The notes: a model not told the origin generated them from the letters alone. Positions 42,670 to 50,941 are shown, counted from the first letter of the stretch. The stretch is 64,000 nucleotides of DNA from Hymenobacter cheonanensis (GCF_030581075.1 NZ_JAUQSW010000004.1:310001-374000), one strand, 5' to 3'. A program made the numbers and translations.

Positions 42670-44196
42670 ATGAATTTTACCTTCGACATTCCTGCCCAGA
42701 GCCGCTCCATCATCAAGGTGATTGGGGTAGGGGGCGGGGGCTCCAACGCCGTGAAGCACATGCACAAGCAGGGCATCAAGGACGTGGAGTTTATTATTTG
42801 CAACACCGACCGGCAGGCGCTCGAAAGCTCCACTGTGCCCAACAAGCTTCAGATTGGGGTTGACCTGACCGAAGGGCTAGGGGCCGGCGCCAAGCCCGAG
42901 CGCGGCCGCCAGGCGGCGCTGGAAAGCCGCGAGCAGATTCGCGAGCTGCTCAGCAACGGCACCAAGATGCTGTTTATCACGGCGGGTATGGGCGGCGGCA
43001 CGGGCACGGGCGCGGCGCCCGTAATCGCGCAGGTGGCCCAGGAGCTGAACATCCTGACGGTGGGCATCGTGACGGCGCCTTTCCTTTTTGAGGGCAAGAA
43101 AAAGCGTGACCAGGCCGAGCAGGGCATCAAGGAGCTGAGTGAGCACTGCGATACGGTGCTCGTGATTCTCAACGATAAGCTGCGCCAGCTTTACGGCAAT
43201 CTTACAATGGGCCAGGCTTTTGCAAAAGCCGATACCGTGTTAACGACGGCCGCCAAGTCGATTGCCGAGATTATCACGGTGACCAGCGACGTGAACGTGG
43301 ACTTCGAAGACGTGAAAACGGTGATGAAGGACTCGGGCGCCGCCGTGATGGGCTCGTCTATTACGGAAGGCGAAAACCGCGCCCGCCGCGCCGCCGAGGA
43401 GGCGTTGAACTCGCCGCTGCTCAACAACACGGATATTAAAGGCGCGCAGCGCATTCTGCTCAGCATTATGTCGGGCGACCAGGCCGAGCTGGAAATGGAT
43501 GAGCTGTCGGAAATCACCGAGTACATCCAGGACAAAGCCGGTGAGGATGCCGAAATGATTTTCGGCCACGGCACCGACGATACGCTGGGCCAGAGCATTC
43601 GGGTGACGGTAATTGCCACGGGCTTTGCCCGCGAGGCCCACACCATCTCGACTAACAGCCGCCCCGAAGCCGCGCCCGAGCCCGTAGCCGCCGCCCCGGC
43701 TACCGAGGTGCAGGCCCCAAGCTTTATGCAGGACCGGCCCAGCCAGCCGGCACCGGCTGCACCCGTGGTGCCCACTTTTACCACGCCCGCCGCCCCCGAG
43801 CCCGCTCGCGTAACCTACGAACTGAACGGCCCCAGCGTGCCCGTGGCCCAAACGGGCCTAGCCGGCGCGCCCATTACCGCGCCCGGCGACCCGGTGCTGG
43901 TGACCGGCCAAAATCAGCCGCAGGGGGCTGGCCAGCCGGTGCCCGCGCCGCGCCCGCGCCCGGCCATGCTGGAGGCCCAGGCCGAGGAGCGCCGCCGCCG
44001 CTTGCAGCAGCTAAGCCAGAACCAGGGGCTTTCGCCCGAGGCCACGACCCACCTCGACACGCCGGCTTACCTGCGCCGGGGCCAGAAGCTGGAGCCGGTA
44101 ACGCCAAGCAGCGCCCAGAATATTTCGCGTTTCAACCTGAGCGACGACAATGAGCTGCTGGGCGATAACCGGTTTTTGCACGACAACGTGGACTAG
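42670..44196 (+). CDS. ftsZ: Cell-division GTPase FtsZ with extended C-terminal linker
   Basis: This 508-residue tubulin homologue forms the Z ring. The N-terminal VIGVGGGGSNAVKHM (17-31), the tubulin signature GGGTGTG (108-114), and the T7 loop NVDFEDVKTVMKDSG (209-223) are intact. After the globular domain (about 325) comes a Pro/Ala-rich linker of about 135 residues that contains PVVPTFTTPA at 365-374. The Bacteroidota-type conserved peptide TPAYLRRG is at about 464-471, followed by an acidic C-terminal extension. The full length exceeds that of E. coli FtsZ by about 125 residues because of the linker and tail. It is the last gene of the cluster. Confidence 0.97.
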   Translation: MNFTFDIPAQSRSIIKVIGVGGGGSNAVKHMHKQGIKDVEFIICNTDRQALESSTVPNKLQIGVDLTEGLGAGAKPERGRQAALESREQIRELLSNGTKMLFITAGMGGGTGTGAAPVIAQVAQELNILTVGIVTAPFLFEGKKKRDQAEQGIKELSEHCDTVLVILNDKLRQLYGNLTMGQAFAKADTVLTTAAKSIAEIITVTSDVNVDFEDVKTVMKDSGAAVMGSSITEGENRARRAAEEALNSPLLNNTDIKGAQRILLSIMSGDQAELEMDELSEITEYIQDKAGEDAEMIFGHGTDDTLGQSIRVTVIATGFAREAHTISTNSRPEAAPEPVAAAPATEVQAPSFMQDRPSQPAPAAPVVPTFTTPAAPEPARVTYELNGPSVPVAQTGLAGAPITAPGDPVLVTGQNQPQGAGQPVPAPRPRPAMLEAQAEERRRRLQQLSQNQGLSPEATTHLDTPAYLRRGQKLEPVTPSSAQNISRFNLSDDNELLGDNRFLHDNVD

Positions 44197-44220
44197 GTGC
44201 ACTACCTTATAAGCGACGAA

Positions 44221-44257
44221 AAAGCGCCCCGCTGGCTAGCCCAGCGGGGCGCTTTTT
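44221..44257. terminator. Bidirectional intrinsic terminator after ftsZ
   Basis: A perfect 15-bp stem (44221-44235 AAAGCGCCCCGCTGG with 44241-44255) around the 5-nt loop CTAGC is flanked by A residues on the left and a T run on the right, so it works in both directions. It ends the dcw transcript and that of the convergent acyltransferase gene. Confidence 0.95.
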
Positions 44258-44270
44258 GTGGTAGCTAGGG

Positions 44271-45407
44271 TCAGTCAGCAATGGCCACGGGTTGCTCTGC
44301 CACGGGGCGCGAGTAGGCAAACTGGCGCCGAAGCCGGTCGAGCGGGGCTTCCAGCCAATACCACGAAGCGGCGCTCAGGCCAACTAAGATGGGCGCCAGG
44401 AGCACTACGGTCGGCAAGGGGCTCAGCCAGAAGTGCCGCAGGCTGGCTGCATTGGGCAGGCTGGCCGGCAGCAGATGGTACACCAGCCGCTGATAAAACA
44501 CGGGCAGCAGCAGGTGGTAGAGATACAGCCCGTAGCTGCGTTCACCCAGCCATTGGGCCAGCGGGTGGCGCAGCCAGCGGGCAGCGCGCGGGGCCGTGAG
44601 CAGCCAGCGCAGCGTGCAGTACGAGGCCAGCGCCCCCAGGCTGTGTCCGATAACTACCCAGTACAGCTGGCCCGTCGGGCCTAGCTGCGAAAAGTACCAG
44701 CCCGCCGCCCAGGCTAGCCAGGCGGCCGCCACCAGCTTGCCCGAAAAGTTATCGGCCACAGTGCGTAGGCGCGGGGCCTGCAAGCGCAGCAAAGCGCCGG
44801 CCGCAAACAAGTCGAGGCAGGCGGGCAAGAGCACCGTTACGAAGCCCGGCCCCACGGCCCACACCCAGCCGGCGCGAAACAAAAAGGCAAAACCAATGAC
44901 GGCCCATAAGCCGGCTTGCGTGGTGCGCAGCCGCCGCAACAGCGTGAGCAGCAGCGGCCACAGCAGGTAAAACTGCTCTTCTAAGGCCATCGTCCAGAAG
45001 TGGCCCAGGCCCTCGGGCCAGCTTTGCAGCCGGTAGCACAGCAGGTTGGTGGCGGGCAAAATAAACCAGAGCGGGTATTGGTGCAGCGTAACCAGCGGCA
45101 GTGCCGCCGATAGTGCCAGCACTACGTAATAAGCAGGCGTAAGGCGTAGCGCCCGCCGTAGGTAAAACACGCCCAGGCGCCGCCCCCAGGCGCCGGCGCC
45201 ACCCCAGTAAATATCGTTCTTCCAAATCAGGCCCGAAATAAGGTAGCCACTGAGCGTGATGAACAGCATGCGGCCCGGCGAGCCAAAGGGCCAGGGCGAC
45301 AGCGTCCAGTGCACCAGGATGACCAGGCCCACGGCCACCGCCCGAACGCCCATTAGCTCGGGCTGATAAGTAGGGGTGATGGGGCTAGTGGCGGGTAGGG
45401 CAGGCAT
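44271..45407 (-). CDS. Acyltransferase 3 family membrane protein (OafA/YrhL-like)
   Basis: This 378-residue polytopic protein starts with ITPTYQPELMGVRAVAVGLV and VILVHW, the usual first helix with the catalytic-type His. FITLSGYLISGLIWKNDIYW and FYLRRALRLTPAYYVVLAL (the R-x10-R region) follow, then FWTMALEEQFYLLWPLLL. About ten hydrophobic segments are seen. Family members O-acylate cell-surface glycans or peptidoglycan. It is convergent with ftsZ across a shared terminator and lies 35 bp downstream of a di-heme peroxidase gene on the same strand, so it may be the last gene of that unit. The acceptor is unknown. Confidence 0.9.
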   Translation of the reverse strand: MPALPATSPITPTYQPELMGVRAVAVGLVILVHWTLSPWPFGSPGRMLFITLSGYLISGLIWKNDIYWGGAGAWGRRLGVFYLRRALRLTPAYYVVLALSAALPLVTLHQYPLWFILPATNLLCYRLQSWPEGLGHFWTMALEEQFYLLWPLLLTLLRRLRTTQAGLWAVIGFAFLFRAGWVWAVGPGFVTVLLPACLDLFAAGALLRLQAPRLRTVADNFSGKLVAAAWLAWAAGWYFSQLGPTGQLYWVVIGHSLGALASYCTLRWLLTAPRAARWLRHPLAQWLGERSYGLYLYHLLLPVFYQRLVYHLLPASLPNAASLRHFWLSPLPTVVLLAPILVGLSAASWYWLEAPLDRLRRQFAYSRPVAEQPVAIAD

Positions 45408-45442
45408 TGAGCGCGCAAATTACGCGGGCGCGGCCCGTGGCC

Positions 45443-46573
45443 CTAGTGCGGGTCGGCAAACCGCGGGTCGCTGATGAACGTCGAGTCGGTGAGGGTTTTT
45501 AAAAAGGCAATAACCTGCTTCTTTTCGGTGGCCGTGAGGTCCATGTGGGTGCCGAAAGGCGGGTCGTTGATGCCCAATATGAGGTTGTTGTCGAGGCCAG
45601 GGCTAGCCATCTGCACGTGGTCGGAGTAGTGGTCGAGCACTTCCTCCAGCGTTTTGAAGCGTCCGTCGTGCATGTAGGGCGCGGTGAGGGCAATGTTGCG
45701 CAGCGTGGGCGCGATAAACTTGCCCTGGTCCACGGCCAGCTTGGTAACGCCCGCCCGCCCGGGGTCGGCAAACGTGAGGTCGAGGCCGTTATTGAAAAAA
45801 GTACCCTCAAAATTCGACGACATCAGCGGCTGGGAGTGGCAGTGAAAGCACTCGGCCCCGCGCACCGAGCCCGGCGCAATGTGGGTGGTATAAAGCTGCA
45901 GGCCCTTCACCTCATCGGCCGTGAAGCCGGTGCGGGTGGCCATGTAGGTGTCGTAGCGCGAGGAGCCCGAAATAAGCGTGCGCTCGAACTGCGCCAGTGC
46001 CTTCAGGGTCAGCTCGGGCGTGATGGTTTGCGTGCCGAAGGCCGCCAGAAACAGCGGGGGGTACAGCGAAGTGGCTTGGAGCCTGGCCACGCTGGTAGCC
46101 AGGGGCTGGTGCAGCTCAATAGTGTTTTCGAGGGGCTTCTGGGCCTGGGTTTCGAGCGTAGTAAAGGCGCCATCCCAGGTTAATTGCTTGCTCCAAAGCA
46201 CGTTGGTGAGCGACATAGTGCCGCGCGGGTTGGGCACGCCATCTACGCCCACGGCTAGGGGCAGGCCGTCGGTGAAGGCCTTGCTTTGCTGGTGGCACGA
46301 GCCGCAGCTCATGGTGCCGGTGCTCGACAAGGCTTTTTCGTAGAACAGCCGGCGGCCCAGCGCCACGCCTTCATTGGTAAGCGGGTTATCGGCCGGAATA
46401 ACGGGCGTGGGAAAGCCCGCCGGCAGCGTGAGCGAGTAGGCTGTGGGCTTGGCCGGCGTGGGGGCGGGGTTGTCGGTGCCCGGGGTATCCTTGCCGCAGC
46501 TGGCCGCCGCCAGCAGCACGGCCGTGCTCAGCAGCATTCCTACCCAAGAAGCAAACGACGCGCGAAAGGCCAT
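45443..46573 (-). CDS. Di-heme cytochrome c peroxidase-like lipoprotein (MauG/MbnH family)
   Basis: This 376-residue protein starts with a lipoprotein signal with lipobox AAAS-C26. Two c-type heme motifs are C90-GSCH and C242-FHCH; GRRLFYEKALSSTGTMSCGSC and TLRNIALTAPYMHDGRFKTL are family blocks. The group includes bacterial cytochrome c peroxidases, MauG and MbnH, which oxidise H2O2 or protein tryptophans. It lies 105 bp downstream of a second such gene and 1.2 kb downstream of an MbnP-like gene, all on the minus strand. That order suggests it modifies the MbnP partner or receives electrons with it; true H2O2 detoxification remains an alternative. Confidence 0.9.
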   Translation of the reverse strand: MAFRASFASWVGMLLSTAVLLAAASCGKDTPGTDNPAPTPAKPTAYSLTLPAGFPTPVIPADNPLTNEGVALGRRLFYEKALSSTGTMSCGSCHQQSKAFTDGLPLAVGVDGVPNPRGTMSLTNVLWSKQLTWDGAFTTLETQAQKPLENTIELHQPLATSVARLQATSLYPPLFLAAFGTQTITPELTLKALAQFERTLISGSSRYDTYMATRTGFTADEVKGLQLYTTHIAPGSVRGAECFHCHSQPLMSSNFEGTFFNNGLDLTFADPGRAGVTKLAVDQGKFIAPTLRNIALTAPYMHDGRFKTLEEVLDHYSDHVQMASPGLDNNLILGINDPPFGTHMDLTATEKKQVIAFLKTLTDSTFISDPRFADPH

Positions 46574-46678
46574 AAGAGCAAAAAAATGAGCACCGTAAAG
46601 GCGGCGCGTTGCGCCGACAACGACGAAGGTAAGGCGGTTAGTTTCGGGCGGTGGGGCTGGCTGCGCTGGCCCGGCAGC

Positions 46679-47779
46679 TTAGGGCTGCGGCGGGGGCGCC
46701 AGCCGGTGGTCGGTCAGGAAATCATTATCGGTCAACGTAGCCAGAAAGGCCAGTAAATCAGCTTGTTCCTTAGCAGAAAGCGCAATGCCGAGCCGGCTGC
46801 CGGGTGGGCGTAGCAGCGGGTCGAGGGTGGCCGAGGGCTGCACGCCGTGGTCGTAGTGGGCCAGCACCTGGGGTAGGGTGGCAAAGCGGCCATCGTGCAT
46901 GTAGGGCGCGGTGCGGGCCACATTGCGCAGGCTCGGCACCTTAAAAAGGCCCCGGTCGGTGGGCCGGGCGGTGATGTGCGCCCGGCCCGAATCGGCCGGA
47001 AACGTGCGGTCGAGGCCGTTGTTGTGGAAGCGCTCGTCGGTAAACAAGTCGGTGGCGTGGCAGCTGCCGCACTTGGCTTTAAAAGTCACTAGGCCGTTCA
47101 CTTCCTGCGGGGTAAGCTCGCCGCCCGCCTCGTGGCGCACGTACTTGTCGTAGCGCGAGTTGGCCGAGGTGAGGCTAGCCACAAACTGCGCCAGTGCCCG
47201 CAGAAACTGCGGCGTATCAATCTTCCCCGGCCCGTAGATGGCCGCAAACTGCCGGCGGTAGTCCGCATCGGCATTGAGGCGGGCCAGGGCGCGGGCCAGA
47301 GGCATGTTCATCTCGGCCGGGCTGGTGAGCGGGGCCAGCGCCTGCAGCTCCAGGCCCAGCACGCCGCCATCGGCCATGAAGCCCTGGCGCCAGCGCAGGT
47401 TTTGCAGGGCGGGTGCGTTGCGCGGGGCTAGCCGCCCCGCAACGCCGGGGCTGAGGCGGTGGCCCGCGTGCGAGAACGCCGCCTCGGCCCGGTGGCACGA
47501 CCCGCAAGAGACGGTGCCATCGCTGGACAGCCGGGGGTCGTAAAACAGCCGGCGCCCCAGCGCGAAGGTGGCCGCGTCGGGCGCGTTCCTGGCTAGCCCA
47601 TACACCATCGCCGGGAAGTTGGCGGGCTGCCCGGTGCCCGGCACGGCCCGCGCTACAGCGGCCACCCGGCCGCCGCCCGCGCTGGCCGCCACCCCCCCGG
47701 CCAGCACAAGCAGGGCCGCCGGCCGCCAGTGGGCCCGCAGCCGGCGCAGGGCCCGCAAAGGGTGAGGTAAGCGCCGCAT
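46679..47779 (-). CDS. Di-heme cytochrome c peroxidase-like protein, adjacent to MbnP (MbnH candidate)
   Basis: This 366-residue protein has a basic N-terminus and a hydrophobic export segment (PAALLVLAGGVAASAGGG, about 20-37). The heme sites are C92-GSCH and C237-GSCH. Family blocks GRRLFYDPRLSSDGTVSCGSC and SLRNVARTAPYMHDGRFATL match the neighbouring paralogue. MbnH proteins are di-heme enzymes that use H2O2 to convert a Trp of MbnP to kynurenine, creating a copper site. This copy starts 13 bp after the stop of the MbnP-like gene, so it is the stronger MbnH candidate of the two. The assignment as MbnH rather than peroxidase is inferred from this adjacency. Confidence 0.88.
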   Translation of the reverse strand: MRRLPHPLRALRRLRAHWRPAALLVLAGGVAASAGGGRVAAVARAVPGTGQPANFPAMVYGLARNAPDAATFALGRRLFYDPRLSSDGTVSCGSCHRAEAAFSHAGHRLSPGVAGRLAPRNAPALQNLRWRQGFMADGGVLGLELQALAPLTSPAEMNMPLARALARLNADADYRRQFAAIYGPGKIDTPQFLRALAQFVASLTSANSRYDKYVRHEAGGELTPQEVNGLVTFKAKCGSCHATDLFTDERFHNNGLDRTFPADSGRAHITARPTDRGLFKVPSLRNVARTAPYMHDGRFATLPQVLAHYDHGVQPSATLDPLLRPPGSRLGIALSAKEQADLLAFLATLTDNDFLTDHRLAPPPQP

Positions 47780-47792
47780 GGCCGCTAGCTAG

Positions 47793-48584
47793 TTAGTTAG
47801 CCTGCAAAGACTTGACCGTGAACATGCCGGCCGCGTAGTTCTGGGCAATCTGCACGGCGCGGGTGCCCGGCATCATTATCTCCTGGAAGGAGCCCAGCGC
47901 CACGTGGCTGCCGGGGCTAGCGCCGTCAAACATCTTCAGCACATCGGCCGCAAAGAGAATTTTGGGCGACTGGCCGGCCCGCACCAGCAGGGTGCTGCCA
48001 TTGAGCGAAGGGCTGGCCGTGACGATGGCGCTGTAGGGCTGGCGGTAGCCCCCCACGTGGCAGGTAATGGGGTTGGGCGCGCTGCCCGACGTGGCGGTGC
48101 CCTCCAGCTTCAGGAAAATATGGCCCGAGGACCAGGCCCAGTACATGTTGTTGGCCGGGTTGAGGTCGCCGGTGAGGGCGAGCGGGTCGCCCTTGGTAGT
48201 GGTCGAGTCTACGCCCACCACAAAGCTCACCCCGGTGTAGTCGCCGCTAGGCACATTGCTGATGGTGAAGCTGGTAGAGCTGGCCTTGGCGGCGTCTACC
48301 AAGTGATACTCGCCCGGCGCGGCGTAGGTGCTACCGTCGGTCTTGGTAAACTTGACGTTGGAGAGGTAATATTTGAACGTGCTCACCGTGAAGGTTTCGC
48401 CGCTGGCGGTGGTGTACACGGTGCCATCGAGGGCGAGGGCCTTAGTACCCACCATGTTCGCCAGCTCAAACGCGACGGTGCCTGTTGTGGGCTGGCTATC
48501 AGCATCTTTCTTGCAGCTAAGAAGCCAGGAAGCGGCAGCGGCCAGCACAACAAAAACGGGAAGAAGAAGACGGCGGTTTGTCAT
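47793..48584 (-). CDS. MbnP-like copper-binding lipoprotein
   Basis: This 263-residue protein starts with a lipoprotein leader (lipobox WLLS-C24). The beta-rich body contains FKYYLSNVKFT, GEYHLVDA, FVVGVDS and the MbnP/CorA-family block MYWAWSSGHIFLKLEG with W149 and W151. In characterised homologues a Trp is oxidised to kynurenine by the partner di-heme enzyme and then helps bind copper. CHVGGY (C175, H176) may add ligands. The ATG at 48584 starts the leader; an in-frame extension upstream is unsupported. Two di-heme peroxidase genes follow. No methanobactin precursor gene is visible nearby, so this is the stand-alone form of the system. Confidence 0.83.
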   Translation of the reverse strand: MTNRRLLLPVFVVLAAAASWLLSCKKDADSQPTTGTVAFELANMVGTKALALDGTVYTTASGETFTVSTFKYYLSNVKFTKTDGSTYAAPGEYHLVDAAKASSTSFTISNVPSGDYTGVSFVVGVDSTTTKGDPLALTGDLNPANNMYWAWSSGHIFLKLEGTATSGSAPNPITCHVGGYRQPYSAIVTASPSLNGSTLLVRAGQSPKILFAADVLKMFDGASPGSHVALGSFQEIMMPGTRAVQIAQNYAAGMFTVKSLQAN

Positions 48585-48954
48585 CGGAAAAATGCTTGGC
48601 AACGTAAAACTGGATAGACGCCCCAGAGGGACTACTTGCCCCACGGCAGGGCCCGCAACAGCCTGCTACTCACGCGGTGCCGGATAGCGTATCCTCACAC
48701 GTAGTAAGCGCGGAAAGTTCAGCCGGGCCGCACCAGCTGCCGGGTTGAGCATAAAAGCTGGCGCCGGCATATCGCGCGTCGGCACCTGGCGCAGGGGCAG
48801 CGCGGGGCGCAAACAAACCGGTGGGTGCGTCATGGGCAGCGGGTAAAACAGCTCTCTTCCAAAGATAACAGTGTCTGGGTTAGCACTTGATGAGCAAAAC
48901 GCCCGTTGGCCCACTGCGCTCGGCGGCCGCCCGGGCTGGCCCGGCCAGCGGCCG
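48585..48954. other. Intergenic region upstream of the MbnP gene
   Basis: This 370-bp stretch holds no gene I can support. A 111-codon minus-strand frame across it (48666-49001) has an Arg/Pro/Trp/Cys-rich, shadow-like composition and overlaps the next gene. No clear -33/-7 promoter, repeat or terminator was found. Confidence 0.6.
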
Positions 48955-49482
48955 CTAGGCCGCCAGCAGCGCCAGGGCCTGCTCGCGCAGCAGCTGCGCA
49001 AAGAGCGGGCTGGCCAGCGTGCCCTCGGCCGAGAGGTGCTGGCTGATGCCGGGCAGGCGCACGCGCTGCGGCAGCACGGTAGTGCCCAGGTAAAACAGGA
49101 TGTCGGTTAAGTGGCTCAGGGCCAGCGCGCCGCCCATGCCGCCGCTGCTCAGGCTGATGAGGGCGGCTTTTTTGCCCCGGATGCCGCCGGGGTAGGGCAG
49201 GGCGTCGATAAACGACTTGAGCGCGCCGGGAATGGAGCAGTTGTACTCGGGCGCAATAATGACAAGCTTATCCGAGTGGTCGAGCGGGGCGATGAAGGCG
49301 TTGAAATCGGGGTGCTGGCCGGCGTTGTGGTAGAGGGCCACGTTCAGAAAGTCGGCCGGCAGCTCCGTTAAGTCCAGCAGTTGGTGCGGGGCGCCCAGCT
49401 CGGTGAGCAGCTCGGCGTAGAAGTCGGCCACGATACGCGCGCGCGACTGGGGGCGGTTGGTGCCGACAAGAATGGTAATCAA
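48955..49482 (-). CDS. NAD(P)H-dependent FMN reductase family protein
   Basis: This 175-residue flavodoxin-fold protein has the FMN phosphate loop VGTNRPQSRARIV near the N-terminus. The second flavin-binding region VIIAPEYNCSIPGALKSFID (PEYN motif) and LISLSSGGMGGALAL follow. Members reduce FMN, quinones, azo dyes or chromate with NAD(P)H. No ATG is available; the TTG at 49482 gives the standard MITILVGTNR start. It lies upstream of the copper-related genes but separated by 370 bp, and downstream of an SDR gene with an AT-rich repeat between, so it is probably a separate unit. Confidence 0.85.
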   Translation of the reverse strand: MITILVGTNRPQSRARIVADFYAELLTELGAPHQLLDLTELPADFLNVALYHNAGQHPDFNAFIAPLDHSDKLVIIAPEYNCSIPGALKSFIDALPYPGGIRGKKAALISLSSGGMGGALALSHLTDILFYLGTTVLPQRVRLPGISQHLSAEGTLASPLFAQLLREQALALLAA

Positions 49483-49484
49483 GT

Positions 49485-49590
49485 TGTTAAGTATTAATTA
49501 TTAGTGGTTAATTGAAAAATGGTTAAGTAGCACTGGCCGGATAGTAGTCAGAAATCATTCACCACTAACAATTAACCATTAACAATTAAA
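49485..49590. repeat. AT-rich inverted repeat between flavin reductase and SDR genes
   Basis: Segments ATTAGTGGTTAATTG and ACCACTAACAATTAACCATT pair around a central GC-richer part. The right end (CAATTAA) provides the TAA stop of the minus-strand SDR gene. It belongs to the same AT-rich class as 33663-33742 and 42565-42665. Confidence 0.75.
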
Positions 49591-50377
49591 AAAGTCCTTT
49601 TATCCAGCCGCCATCCACGGCGGTGGAGGTGCCGGTGATGTAGCTAGCCCGCTCGGAGCACAGGAAGGCCGCCAGCGCGGCAAACTCGCGGGGCTCGCCG
49701 AGGCGGCGCATGGGTATCTCGCTGGTCCAGCGTTCGCTGGCCTGCTCGGGCGTGATGCCCTCGCGGGTGGCGGCGGCCTGGGCCAGGCTCTCGACGCGCC
49801 CGGTGCGGGTGTAGCCGGGCAAGATGCAGTTGACCGTGATGCCATCGGTGGCTACTTCGGTGGCCAGGGTGCGCGCTAGCCCGGTTACGGCCGCCCGCAG
49901 GCTGTTCGAGAGCAGCAGGCCGCCCACCGGCTGCTTCACGCTGATGGATGTGATGTTGAGAATCCGACCCCAGCCCCGGGCCTTCATGCCGGGCAACACG
50001 GCGCGCGTCAGCTCCACTACGCTCGTGAGCAGCAGGCGGGTCGCGGCCTCCCAGGCGGCGGCATCGTGCTGCGCGAAGGTGCCAGCGGGCGGCCCGCCCG
50101 CATTGGTAACCAGGATGTCAATCTGGCCAAACTCGGCTAGGCCGGCCTGCACCAGCCGGGCCACGTCGGCGGGGTTGGCTACGTCGGCGGCCACGCCCAG
50201 CACCCGCGCGCCGGTACTGGCCCGGATTTCGGCGCAGGTTTGCTGCAAGGTTTCGTCGGTGCGGGCGCACAGGATGAGGCTGGCGCCTTCGGCGGCCAAT
50301 TCTTCGGCGGTGGCGCGGCCCAGGCCCTTGCTAGCGGCGGCCACCAGGGCTACTTTTCCTTTGAGTCCGAGGTCCAT
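49586..50377 (-). CDS. SDR-family oxidoreductase
   Basis: This 263-residue Rossmann-fold protein has the cofactor loop ALVAAASKGLGRATAEELA (about 9-27), with AxxxGxG-type spacing. Further motifs are NAGGPP, the catalytic Ser in ITSISVKQPVG and GVxxLARTLATEVA. In place of YxxxK the segment reads LLLSNSLRAAV, so the usual catalytic Tyr is replaced by Ser-Asn, a known variation in a subgroup of SDRs annotated as 3-oxoacyl-ACP-reductase-like. The ATG at 50377 was chosen because the sequence further upstream is repeat-derived. The end GGWIKGLF is typical. The substrate is unknown. Confidence 0.88.
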   Translation of the reverse strand: MDLGLKGKVALVAAASKGLGRATAEELAAEGASLILCARTDETLQQTCAEIRASTGARVLGVAADVANPADVARLVQAGLAEFGQIDILVTNAGGPPAGTFAQHDAAAWEAATRLLLTSVVELTRAVLPGMKARGWGRILNITSISVKQPVGGLLLSNSLRAAVTGLARTLATEVATDGITVNCILPGYTRTGRVESLAQAAATREGITPEQASERWTSEIPMRRLGEPREFAALAAFLCSERASYITGTSTAVDGGWIKGLF

Positions 50378-50419
50378 ATTTTGGGTGAGAAAGTGAAGCT
50401 GATTGAAAAGTATACGCTT

Positions 50420-50513
50420 CGTCATGCTGAGCGCAGCCGAAGCATCTTGATAGGGTGCTGCCAAACGGGTGGCCAAGATGCTTCGACTCCGCTCCGCTAC
50501 GTTCAGCATGACG
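50420..50513. repeat. TCATGCTGAGCGCAG palindrome, copy 2
   Basis: The left arm CGTCATGCTGAGCGCAGCCG and AAGCATCTTG pairs with the right arm CAAGATGCTTCG...GTTCAGCATGACG. The right arm has extra bases (ACTCCGCTCCGCTAC), so the hairpin is asymmetrical. It lies between the SDR and cupin genes. Confidence 0.85.
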
Positions 50514-50551
50514 AGAGGATTAATACCTAAGCGTCTTTATTTTAACCATAA

Positions 50552-50941
50552 TCACTTTTTTGCCTCCTCGCCTCGCAAATAGCTGTCGCTGCCATCGAGC
50601 CAATCCTGGCGCGGGGGGCTGAACACGTCTACGTCGAGGGTGTCTTCCAGGGCCTCGGCGGTGTGGGGCAGCCACGACGGGATGGTGAGCACCTCGCCGG
50701 CCCGCACGATAACTTCCTGGCTGCCATCCTCACCCAGGTGAAAGCGCAGGGCGCCTTCCAGGATGTAGGTAATCTGCTCATTATGGTGCGAGTGCTTGGG
50801 CACTATCGCGCCTTTCTTGAGGTACACGTGGGCCAGCATCATCTGGTCGCCGGTGATGAGGCGGCGCCCGATGGTGTCGGACAGCTCTTCCTTGGGTATA
50901 TCGGCCCAGCGGTAGAGGGTGGCGGGAGGGATGGCGGACAT
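50552..50941 (-). CDS. Small cupin-domain protein
   Basis: This 129-residue single-domain cupin has motif 1 GAIVPKHSHHNEQITYILEG (metal-ligand His residues and Glu) and motif 2 with VLTIPSWLPHTAEALEDT (PxxxPH). It has no signal peptide. The sequence between, LRFHLGEDGSQEVIV, is a typical beta-hairpin. Such proteins bind a metal and may be dioxygenases, isomerases or ligand sensors, but the sequence alone does not tell which. The ATG at 50941 follows a non-coding gap of about 65 bp after the pentapeptide gene. A palindromic repeat separates it from the SDR gene downstream. Confidence 0.86.
   Translation of the reverse strand: MSAIPPATLYRWADIPKEELSDTIGRRLITGDQMMLAHVYLKKGAIVPKHSHHNEQITYILEGALRFHLGEDGSQEVIVRAGEVLTIPSWLPHTAEALEDTLDVDVFSPPRQDWLDGSDSYLRGEEAKK

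Noticed and set aside
48666-49001. A 111-codon minus-strand frame in the gap before the MbnP gene
   Set aside because: Its composition (Arg, Pro, Cys, Trp) is not protein-like, it overlaps the flavin reductase gene, and there is no leader or domain.
50378-50509. N-terminal extension of the SDR protein starting MLNVAERSRS
   Set aside because: These residues are translated from the palindromic repeat at 50420-50513; the SDR fold starts at the ATG at 50377.
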